A model generated the notes under the pieces. That model was not told the DNA's origin and searched no databases. It was given only the letters and a program-made list of their open reading frames with translations. From NCBI GenBank assembly GCA_003560175.1, contig PWIZ01000273.1:1-6722 (forward strand): a stretch of DNA of 6,722 nucleotides, written 5' to 3'. Shown in pieces: positions 1 to 6,722 of the stretch; the first letter of the stretch is position 1; each line of letters begins with the position of its first letter. Made by a program: the position numbers and the translations under genes. Source of the DNA: Halomonas sp. GTDB lineage: Bacteria > Pseudomonadota > Gammaproteobacteria > Pseudomonadales > Halomonadaceae.

Positions 1-13
1 CCGGGGGAGGCTG

Positions 14-19
14 TACAAT
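14..19 (+). promoter_or_regulatory. Possible -10 box of a typA promoter
   Basis: The hexamer TACAAT differs from the sigma-70 consensus TATAAT at one position. It would start transcription near position 26 and give a leader of about 80 nt before typA. The matching -35 element would fall before the window's first base, so the promoter cannot be confirmed. A TTGATA at 56-61 looks like a -35 box, but the nearest TACATA (82-87) lies 20 nt away, which is too far for a normal promoter. Confidence 0.35.
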
Positions 20-104
20 GCGCGCCCTACATTCCCTGCCCCGCGCCTAGGGTACTTGATAGAAACGTGTACATAGGTGCGTACATATCAGTGAGACACA
101 CCTC

Positions 105-1955
<1,851 letters not shown>

Positions 1956-1971
1956 GGCCGCCGCCACGTCT

Positions 1972-2011
1972 GACGACGCCCGCCCGGGAGCTCCCCGCGG
2001 CGGGCGTCGTC
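1972..2011. terminator. 13-bp perfect hairpin after typA
   Basis: The arm GACGACGCCCGCC (1972-1984) is the exact reverse complement of 1999-2011, with a 14-nt loop that itself contains the palindrome GGGAGCTCCC (1986-1995). It begins 17 nt after the typA stop codon, where a terminator is expected. No run of T follows, so it is not a textbook intrinsic terminator. It may work with Rho, stabilise the mRNA 3' end, or act in both directions. The hairpin itself is directly visible; the terminator role is inferred. Confidence 0.55.
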
Positions 2012-2032
2012 GTTGTCGGCCCCGGGATCTTC

Positions 2033-2038
2033 TATGCT
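2033..2038 (+). promoter_or_regulatory. Weak candidate -10 box for the 113-residue gene
   Basis: TATGCT lies 41 nt before the ATG at 2079 and matches four of the six consensus -10 positions. No good -35 sits at 16-18 nt upstream; the nearest TTG-type hexamer, TTGTCG at 2013-2018, is only 14 nt away. The position after the typA hairpin makes a separate promoter reasonable, but the sequence support is thin. Confidence 0.2.
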
Positions 2039-2065
2039 GGTAGCCATATCGCCCGCCAACCCGAC

Positions 2066-2072
2066 AAGGAGA
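2066..2072 (+). promoter_or_regulatory. Strong ribosome binding site deciding the start at 2079
   Basis: AAGGAGA is a near-ideal Shine-Dalgarno sequence ending six bases before the ATG at 2079. It favours this start over the in-frame TTG at 2013, which would add 22 residues and overlap the edge of the typA hairpin region. Confidence 0.75.
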
Positions 2073-2078
2073 ACCCGC

Positions 2079-2420
2079 ATGCACAAGCACGTGGAATGGG
2101 ACGACCCCGGCGCCGACAGCGTGATGCGCCACTTCGAGAAGGACCCTATGGGCCACAGCGACCCGGGAGCCGGTGATATCCTCTCGGCGCGCTACCAAGG
2201 CGCCGTGGTGCGGGTGAAGGTGGCGGCCTACGTGGAGAGCACCAGCATCGGCGAGGTGGCGGCGATCATCGCCATCAACAACGGCCGGCGGATGAAGTCC
2301 CACGGTAAGCTCACCCTGGGCGACACCGTCCGCCTGCCCGACGCGGCTCGCGCCCTGGAGCCACGCATCGGCCAGGCCCAGGAAGAAGAGGACGACGGCG
2401 AAGTCGAGGGCGAGAACTAG
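2079..2420 (+). CDS. Hypothetical protein, 113 residues, acidic C-terminal tail
   Basis: I do not recognise this protein. It is real by its strong Shine-Dalgarno, its GC-biased codon use and its place between two same-strand genes. It starts MHKHVEWDDP and has two similar Asp-Pro-Gly-Ala segments (DDPGAD, residues 8-13, and SDPGAGD, 27-33). The middle (about 36-90) alternates hydrophobic and polar residues (GAVVRVKVAAYVES, then GKLTLGDTVRLPD), which suggests a small beta-rich fold. The last 15 residues are strongly acidic and probably disordered. There is no signal peptide, membrane segment, cysteine or obvious metal or nucleotide motif, so it should be cytosolic. It is separated from typA by a hairpin and from the next gene by 135 nt, so it may be transcribed alone. 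No function is proposed. Confidence 0.8.
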   Translation: MHKHVEWDDPGADSVMRHFEKDPMGHSDPGAGDILSARYQGAVVRVKVAAYVESTSIGEVAAIIAINNGRRMKSHGKLTLGDTVRLPDAARALEPRIGQAQEEEDDGEVEGEN

Positions 2421-2499
2421 GAGCGCTAGTCGATAGCGACATCATCGACGAACTTAACGGCCGATAAACGCTTGGTGGCTGGCTCCCGACCGCGTTTTC

Positions 2500-2513
2500 C
2501 CGCAAAGTTGCGG
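2500..2513. repeat. 14-bp dyad upstream of the symporter gene
   Basis: CCGCAA (2500-2505) and TTGCGG (2508-2513) are perfect inverted halves around a 2-bp centre. The spacing is too tight for an RNA hairpin with full pairing but suits a dimeric DNA-binding regulator. It lies 43 nt before the symporter ATG. A regulatory role is only a guess, and a short dyad like this can arise by chance. Confidence 0.25.
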
Positions 2514-2555
2514 CACGGGCCCTCTGGGCCACCCGATTCGCGTTCTGGAGCCTTC

Positions 2556-4001
2556 ATGAGCACTCACAACGTCTGGACCCACAAGGGGACCTTCCTGCTG
2601 GCCGCCGTCGGCTCGGCGGTGGGTCTCGGCAACCTGTGGCGCTTCCCCTACCTCACCGGCGAGAACGGCGGTGGCGCCTTCATCCTGGTCTACGCCCTGA
2701 CCATCTTCGCCGTGGGCATTCCGATCCTGATCGCCGAGACCATGCTCGGCCGCAACAGCCGCCGTAGCCCGATCATGGGCATGCGCTTCCTGACTCGCAC
2801 CCACAACACTTCGCGGGCCTGGGAATCCATCGGTTGGCTGGGGGCCGCCTCCGCCTTTCTGATCCTGAGCTTCTACTCGGTGATCGCCGGCTGGGCGATC
2901 CACTACACCTGGCAGATGCTTACCGGCTCACTGGCCGGCGCCGATGCCGCGACCATCGGCGCCGGCTTCGACGCCCTGCTCGCCTCGCCCGCCCTGCTGA
3001 CCCTCTACCACACCCTGTTCATCGTCGCCTCGGGGCTGATCGTCGGCATGGGCATCCACAAGGGCATCGAGAGCGGGCTGCGCATCATCATGCCGGCATT
3101 GTTCGTCATCCTGCTGATTGTGCTGGCCTACGGCGTGGCCAACGGCGACTTCGCCGCCGCGGCCAGCTTCCTGTTCACCTTCAACCTCGCCGACCTGAGC
3201 CTCGAGGGCTGGCTGGCCGCCATGGGCCAGTCGTTCTTCACCCTGAGCCTCGGCATGGGCGCGATCATGGCCTACGGCGCCTACATGTCCAGCGAGATCT
3301 CGCTGACCCGCACCGCCATCGCCATCGCCATCGTCGACACCGCCGTGGCCATGGTGGCGGGACTGGCCATCTTCTCGCTGGTGTTCGGTGCCGACCTGAG
3401 CCCGGGTCAGGGCCCCGGTCTGATGTTCGTCACCCTGCCGCTGGCCTTCGCCGAGATGCCCTTCGGCGCGCTGGTCGGCGGTGTCTTCTTCATCCTGGTG
3501 CTGGGCGCTGCGATCAGCTCCTCCATCTCGCTGATCGAGCCGGTGGCCGCCTTCCTGGTCGAGCGCTTCGACCTCACCCGGCCCCAGGCCGTGTTCGCCA
3601 TGGTGATGGCCAGCTGGGCGCTGGGCCTGCTCACCGTGGCCAGCTTCAACGTCTACGCCGAGGGCACGATCTTCCACACTCTGTTCGGGCGCAGCGCCTT
3701 CGACTTCATCGAACTGCTCACCAACATCTTCATGCCCCTGGGCGGCCTGCTGATCGCCCTGTTCGCCGGCTGGGCGCTGACCCACTCGGAGGTCATGAAG
3801 GAGATGCGCACCAACGAGACCTGGTTCACCATCTGGCGCCTGCTGGTGCGCTTCGTCGCTCCGGCGGCGGTGGCTTTCGTCTTCCTGCGCGCCATTCCCC
3901 AGGTGGAGGGCTACCTGATCCCCGCCATCGGTGCTCTGGTGATCGTCGGCGCCTTCGCCGCCGGCCGCACCTTTCTGGTAGACGACAGCCAGGAGCAGTA
4001 G
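2556..4001 (+). CDS. Sodium-dependent transporter, neurotransmitter:sodium symporter (SLC6/LeuT) family
   Basis: This 481-residue inner-membrane protein should import an amino acid or related small amine using the sodium gradient. The hallmark first helix GSAVGLGNLWRFPY is at residues 19-32; Asn26 and Arg29 correspond to LeuT Asn27 (sodium site 1) and Arg30 (outer gate). The helix 6 motif SFFTLSLGMGAIMAYGAY and helix 8 motif GAAISSSISLIEP also match, the latter supplying the Ala/Ser/Ser expected at sodium site 2. About 11-12 membrane helices are visible, with helix 12 short and near the C-terminus. The start at 2556 places TGGAG at 2546-2550, six bases before the ATG, and gives the usual short tail before helix 1. 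An in-frame TTG at 2472 would add 28 proline- and arginine-rich residues atypical of the family. The substrate cannot be read from sequence. The neighbouring ABC importer genes suggest amino acids, but only loosely. Confidence 0.93.
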   Translation: MSTHNVWTHKGTFLLAAVGSAVGLGNLWRFPYLTGENGGGAFILVYALTIFAVGIPILIAETMLGRNSRRSPIMGMRFLTRTHNTSRAWESIGWLGAASAFLILSFYSVIAGWAIHYTWQMLTGSLAGADAATIGAGFDALLASPALLTLYHTLFIVASGLIVGMGIHKGIESGLRIIMPALFVILLIVLAYGVANGDFAAAASFLFTFNLADLSLEGWLAAMGQSFFTLSLGMGAIMAYGAYMSSEISLTRTAIAIAIVDTAVAMVAGLAIFSLVFGADLSPGQGPGLMFVTLPLAFAEMPFGALVGGVFFILVLGAAISSSISLIEPVAAFLVERFDLTRPQAVFAMVMASWALGLLTVASFNVYAEGTIFHTLFGRSAFDFIELLTNIFMPLGGLLIALFAGWALTHSEVMKEMRTNETWFTIWRLLVRFVAPAAVAFVFLRAIPQVEGYLIPAIGALVIVGAFAAGRTFLVDDSQEQ

Positions 4002-4007
4002 CGGTAT

Positions 4008-4030
4008 CGCCGCCGCCCCGGGCGGTGGCG
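4008..4030. terminator. GC-rich hairpin after the symporter gene
   Basis: A 10-bp stem (4008-4017 with 4021-4030, one G-U pair) closes a 3-nt loop just 6 nt after the symporter stop codon. Its position fits a transcription end between the symporter and the ABC operon. No T-run follows, so strong intrinsic termination is unlikely. Part of the pairing reflects GCC repeats and could be a by-product of base composition. Confidence 0.4.
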
Positions 4031-4046
4031 TCCGCCAGCGCGTCCA

Positions 4047-4075
4047 CTGACGCCAGACATAAAAACAGCCATAAA
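4047..4075 (+). promoter_or_regulatory. Candidate sigma-70 promoter for the ABC importer operon
   Basis: CTGACG (4047-4052) and CATAAA (4070-4075) each match four of six consensus bases and are separated by an ideal 17 nt. The -10 lies in the only A-rich stretch of this spacer. Transcription would begin near 4082, giving a very short leader before the ATG at 4091. The CATAAAA heptamer occurs twice, at 4058-4064 and 4070-4076, a 12-bp step. The support is moderate to weak because neither hexamer is strong. Confidence 0.35.
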
Positions 4076-4090
4076 ACCGCGGACACTGCC

Positions 4091-4855
4091 ATGGCATCCA
4101 TGATCGACGTGCGACACGTCCACAAGGCCTTCGGCGGCCTCAGGGTCATCAACGACTGCTCGCTATCGGTGGAGGCGGGCTCCATCACCGGGCTGATCGG
4201 CCCCAACGGCGCCGGCAAGTCGACCCTGTTCAACATCATCGCCGGCGCCCTGCCGCTGGACAGCGGCCAGATCCTGCTCGATGGCGAGGAGATCACCAAC
4301 CGCCCCGCCAACGAGCTGTTCCACAAGGGGCTCTTGCGCACCTTCCAGATCGCCCACGAGTTCTCCCAGATGACCGCCCTGGAGAATCTGATGATGGTGC
4401 CGCCCGCCCAGGCGGGCGAGAGCCTCTTCAACGCCTGGCTGAAGCCGGGGCGGGTTCGGCAGGAAGAGGTGGTGGTGCGCCGCCGCGCGCTGGAGGTGGT
4501 CGACTTCATTGGCTTGCGCCACGTGCGCAACGAACTGGCCGGCAACCTCTCCGGCGGCCAGAAGAAGCTGCTGGAACTCGGCCGCACCATGATGACCGAC
4601 GCCCGGGTGGTACTGCTCGACGAGATCGCCGCCGGGGTGAACCGCACCCTGCTCGGCGACCTGGTGGCGAACATCGAGCGGCTCAACCGCGAGCTGGGCT
4701 ACACCTTCCTGGTCATCGAGCATGACATGGAGATGATCGCCCGGCTCTGCGACCCGGTGATCGTGCTCGCCCAGGGCAGCGTGATGGTGGAAGGCACCAT
4801 CGCGGAGATCCAGAGCAACCCCGAGGTCATCGAAGCCTATTTTGGCTCCGCATAA
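4091..4855 (+). CDS. LivG-like ABC transporter ATP-binding protein (branched-chain amino-acid type)
   Basis: This 254-residue cytoplasmic ATPase should pair with the next gene's product to power a HAAT-family importer. Visible parts: Walker A GPNGAGKST (residues 37-45), Q-loop RTFQ (Gln86), signature LSGGQ (153-157), Walker B VVLLDE (173-178) and H-loop His211 in VIEHDMEMI. The insertion around 104-130 between Q-loop and signature is usual for LivG. Walker B is followed by IAAGVN rather than the common PAAGLN, so the usual Pro after the catalytic Glu178 is Ile179. The catalytic residues themselves are intact. The start at 4091 (MASMID) is chosen over the ATG at 4100 because a weak CGCGGA lies 7 nt before it; both are possible. 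It is the first gene of a tight operon, 24 nt before the LivF-like gene. The substrate is unknown: amino acids, urea or amides are all transported by this family. Confidence 0.93.
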   Translation: MASMIDVRHVHKAFGGLRVINDCSLSVEAGSITGLIGPNGAGKSTLFNIIAGALPLDSGQILLDGEEITNRPANELFHKGLLRTFQIAHEFSQMTALENLMMVPPAQAGESLFNAWLKPGRVRQEEVVVRRRALEVVDFIGLRHVRNELAGNLSGGQKKLLELGRTMMTDARVVLLDEIAAGVNRTLLGDLVANIERLNRELGYTFLVIEHDMEMIARLCDPVIVLAQGSVMVEGTIAEIQSNPEVIEAYFGSA

Positions 4856-4879
4856 CAATAACCTGGAGATTGCACCACG

Positions 4880-5584
4880 ATGCCACTCCTAGATGCGCGC
4901 GACGTCCACGGCGGGTACGGCGGCATGAACATCCTCAACGGGGTGAACATGACCATCGAGGCCGACGAGATCGGCGTGATCGTCGGCCCCAACGGCGCCG
5001 GCAAGTCCACCATGCTCAAGGCCGTGTTCGGCCTGCTCAGCGTCACCCAGGGCGAGATCCTGCTGCGCGGCGAGCCAATTCACAATCTGCCCCCCAACAA
5101 GCTGGTGCAGAAGGGCATGGGCTTCATCCCCCAGGAGAAGAATGTCTTCCCGAGCCTCACGGTGAAGGAGAACCTGGAGATGGGCGCCTTCCTCAAGCCG
5201 CAGAATACCCGGCGGATGCTCAAGCAGATCTATGACTTCTTCCCGCCACTCTTTGACAAGCGTCACCAGCCCGCTGGCGAGCTCTCCGGCGGACAGCGTC
5301 AGATGGTCGCCATGGGCCGAGCGCTGATGGCCGAGCCCAGCCTGCTACTGCTCGATGAGCCCACCGCCGGCCTCTCGCCCCTCTACATGAACGAGATCTT
5401 CACCCAGGTGAAGCAGATCAACGCCGCCGGCGTCGGCATCCTGATGGTCGAGCAGAACGCCAAGCAGGCGCTGGCCATCGCCGATAAGGGCTTCGTGCTG
5501 GCCGCCGGCCAGAACCGCTTCACCGATACCGGTGCCGCCCTGCTGGCGGACCCGGAAGTCGCCAGAAGCTTCCTGGGTGGCTGA
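4880..5584 (+). CDS. LivF-like ABC transporter ATP-binding protein (branched-chain amino-acid type)
   Basis: This 234-residue ATPase is the second nucleotide-binding subunit of the same importer. Motifs are complete: Walker A GPNGAGKST (residues 36-44), Q-loop FIPQ (Gln85) followed by the LivF-type NVFPSLTVKENL, signature LSGGQ (135-139), Walker B LLLLDEPTAGLSP (155-167) and VEQN (190-193). Gln192 stands where most ABC ATPases have the H-loop histidine; as far as I recall this EQN form is normal for LivF proteins, so it does not imply loss of activity. Length matches E. coli LivF. A TGGAGA at 4864-4869 lies 10 nt before the ATG. It sits 24 nt after the LivG-like gene and 20 nt before the permease gene, indicating co-transcription and a heterodimeric LivG/LivF-type motor. 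Confidence 0.95.
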   Translation: MPLLDARDVHGGYGGMNILNGVNMTIEADEIGVIVGPNGAGKSTMLKAVFGLLSVTQGEILLRGEPIHNLPPNKLVQKGMGFIPQEKNVFPSLTVKENLEMGAFLKPQNTRRMLKQIYDFFPPLFDKRHQPAGELSGGQRQMVAMGRALMAEPSLLLLDEPTAGLSPLYMNEIFTQVKQINAAGVGILMVEQNAKQALAIADKGFVLAAGQNRFTDTGAALLADPEVARSFLGG

Positions 5585-5604
5585 GGGACAGGAGAACCAC
5601 CGTC

Positions 5605-6612
5605 GTGAATGAACTCGTCTTCTTCATCAACAACGTCGTGATCGCCGGCAGCGTGACCGGCTCGATCTACGCCATCGGCGCCATCGGCGTGACGCTGATC
5701 TTCAGCATCATGCGCTTCGCCCATTTCGCCCATGCCGACATGATGACCTTCGGCGCCTTCATGGTGCTGCTGCTAACCGCCGCCTTTCCGGGGGTGGGAG
5801 CGGTCGTGGGGCTGCCCACACCGGTGGTCATGCTGCCGCTGGCCATGGTGCTCACCGCTCTGCTCGCCGTGGGCATCGACAAGGTCTTCTACAAGCCGCT
5901 GCGCGCCCACGGGGTCAAGCCCATCGTGATGGTGATCGCCTCGCTGGGGGTGACCCTGATGCTGCAGGGGCTGATCCGTCTGTTCGCCGGCACCAGCGGC
6001 CAGAGCCTCTACATGGCCGGCGAGCGCAAGGAGATCTACCGCCTCGCCCTGCCCTTCGAGGAGGTTCGCGCGCTGATCGTGATCACCGAGCCCCAGATCA
6101 TCCTCTTCGTGCTGACCTTCGCCTGCGTGGTGGGCCTGCACCTCTTCCTCAGCCGCTCGCGGCTGGGCAAGGCGATGCGCGCCATGTCCGACAACCCCGA
6201 CCTGGCCCGGGCCTCGGGGATCAACACCAACGCCATCGTGGCGGTAACCTGGGTGATCGCCGGGGGGCTGGCCGCCATCGCCGGCACCCTGCTGGCCCTG
6301 GACGTCACCTTCAAGCCCGACCTCAGCTTCTTCCTGCTGCTGCCGATCTTCGCCGCGGCCATTGTCGGTGGCGTGGGTCACCCCTACGGCGCCATCGCTG
6401 GCGGCTTCGTGGTGGGCTTCGCCGAAACCCTCGCAGTGTTCAACTGGGCGGTGCTCCTGAGGCCCATCGCCCACCACTTCCCCGAGTGGCTGGAGCTGCC
6501 GCGCAACCTGGCCTTCGTGGGCACCGAATACAAGATCGTGGTGCCCTTCTTCATCCTGATCGCCATCCTGGTGTGGCGACCCACCGGCATCTTCAAGGGC
6601 AAGGTGATCTGA
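5605..6612 (+). CDS. LivH-like ABC transporter permease (branched-chain amino-acid type)
   Basis: This 335-residue inner-membrane protein forms half of the importer's channel. Membrane helices are visible through most of its length, beginning at about residues 8-33. The family motif after helix 1 reads MRFAHFAHADMMTFGAF (36-52), the counterpart of the usual NFAHG segment. The cytoplasmic coupling-loop motif GKAMRAMSDNPDLARASGI spans 188-206 and should contact the ATPases. It is about 27 residues longer than E. coli LivH, with extra sequence near 58-75 and in the 130-160 region. The start is GTG at 5605, with AGGAGA at 5590-5595 nine bases upstream. The stop codon overlaps the next gene's ATG, a sign of translational coupling. 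The family call is firm, but the transported compound is not known. Confidence 0.93.
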   Translation: MNELVFFINNVVIAGSVTGSIYAIGAIGVTLIFSIMRFAHFAHADMMTFGAFMVLLLTAAFPGVGAVVGLPTPVVMLPLAMVLTALLAVGIDKVFYKPLRAHGVKPIVMVIASLGVTLMLQGLIRLFAGTSGQSLYMAGERKEIYRLALPFEEVRALIVITEPQIILFVLTFACVVGLHLFLSRSRLGKAMRAMSDNPDLARASGINTNAIVAVTWVIAGGLAAIAGTLLALDVTFKPDLSFFLLLPIFAAAIVGGVGHPYGAIAGGFVVGFAETLAVFNWAVLLRPIAHHFPEWLELPRNLAFVGTEYKIVVPFFILIAILVWRPTGIFKGKVI

Positions 6613-6722
6613 TGAGCACACAAGACAAGCAGCGCGAGGATTTGGTCGCCACACCGTCGCGTTTCCCGCTGCGCGAGGTGATGCTGTTCACCGCCCTGTT
6701 GGCGGCCATCCTCGGCATCTAC
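6612..6722 (+). CDS. LivM-like ABC transporter permease, N-terminal fragment cut by window end
   Basis: Only the first 37 codons are present. They encode a polar N-terminus (MSTQDKQREDLVATPSR) followed by the start of a hydrophobic helix at about residues 22-37 (EVMLFTALLAAILGIY). The ATG overlaps the TGA of the upstream permease gene by one base (ATGA), and AAGGTGA at 6601-6607 serves as the Shine-Dalgarno. A second permease (LivM type) is expected here because HAAT importers need two membrane subunits and the first is LivH-like. The identification rests mainly on operon position, since too little sequence is visible for family motifs. Confidence 0.75.
   Translation, partial: MSTQDKQREDLVATPSRFPLREVMLFTALLAAILGIY

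Noticed and set aside
2424..2438. CGCTA/TAGCG hairpin after the 113-residue gene
   Set aside because: Only five base pairs with a 5-nt loop and no T-run. This is too weak to call a terminator and is expected by chance.
2518..2530. GGCCC/GGGCC mini-hairpin before the symporter
   Set aside because: A 5-bp stem in GC-rich DNA is not distinguishable from background.
2472..2555. N-terminal extension of the symporter from a TTG codon
   Set aside because: The 28 added residues are Pro/Arg-rich and unlike the family, while the ATG at 2556 has a suitable Shine-Dalgarno and gives the usual short tail before helix 1.
2928..4097. A 389-codon minus-strand frame opposite the symporter gene
   Set aside because: The product is a Gly/Gln/His/Asp-rich low-complexity shadow of a membrane protein gene, with no recognisable domain.
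2834..4855. A 673-codon plus-strand frame that would fuse an Arg/Pro-rich stretch to the LivG-like ATPase
   Set aside because: The first part is the out-of-frame shadow of the symporter gene, low-complexity and domain-free. The ATPase has its own start at 4091 and normal family length from there.
5460..5462. Possible defect in the LivF-like ATPase because the H-loop histidine is absent (Gln192 in VEQN; region near 5452-5460)
   Set aside because: To my knowledge the VEQN form is the usual state in LivF-type subunits, so it is not evidence of a broken protein.
5773..6654. A 293-codon minus-strand frame opposite the LivH-like gene
   Set aside because: It shows the same low-complexity composition typical of the reverse strand of a high-GC membrane protein gene.

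Overview
The window looks like chromosomal DNA from a high-GC gammaproteobacterium. A halophilic or marine Halomonas-type organism is my best guess. The basis is the strong G/C third-position bias, the TypA sequence, an acidic-tailed small protein and a sodium-coupled transporter. This is inference from sequence character, not a database match. All genes lie on the + strand. No tRNA, rRNA, CRISPR array, insertion sequence or phage gene is visible.

Layout. Positions 1-104 are a leader/promoter region with a TACAAT box and several GTAC motifs. Positions 105-1955 encode TypA/BipA, a ribosome-associated translational GTPase with all five G motifs intact. A perfect 13-bp hairpin follows it. Positions 2079-2420 hold a 113-residue protein of unknown function with a strong ribosome binding site and an acidic tail. 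Positions 2556-4001 encode a sodium-coupled transporter of the neurotransmitter:sodium symporter (SLC6/LeuT) family. A short spacer (4002-4090) carries a GC-rich hairpin and a plausible promoter.

From 4091 to the right edge runs a tightly packed operon for a branched-chain amino-acid-type (HAAT/Liv) ABC importer: LivG-like ATPase, LivF-like ATPase, LivH-like permease, and the first 37 codons of a LivM-like permease that continues past the window. Gaps are 24 nt, 20 nt and a 1-nt ATGA overlap, so the four genes are very likely co-transcribed and co-assembled. No periplasmic binding protein gene is inside the window, so the substrate cannot be fixed.

Most of the window is ordinary. The points most worth a second look are the unknown 113-residue protein, the Asp-Glu-Ile (rather than Asp-Glu-Pro) Walker B/D-loop junction in the LivG-like ATPase, the ATPase-first gene order of the importer, and a few small inverted and direct repeats between genes. 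I found no convincing undescribed system here.
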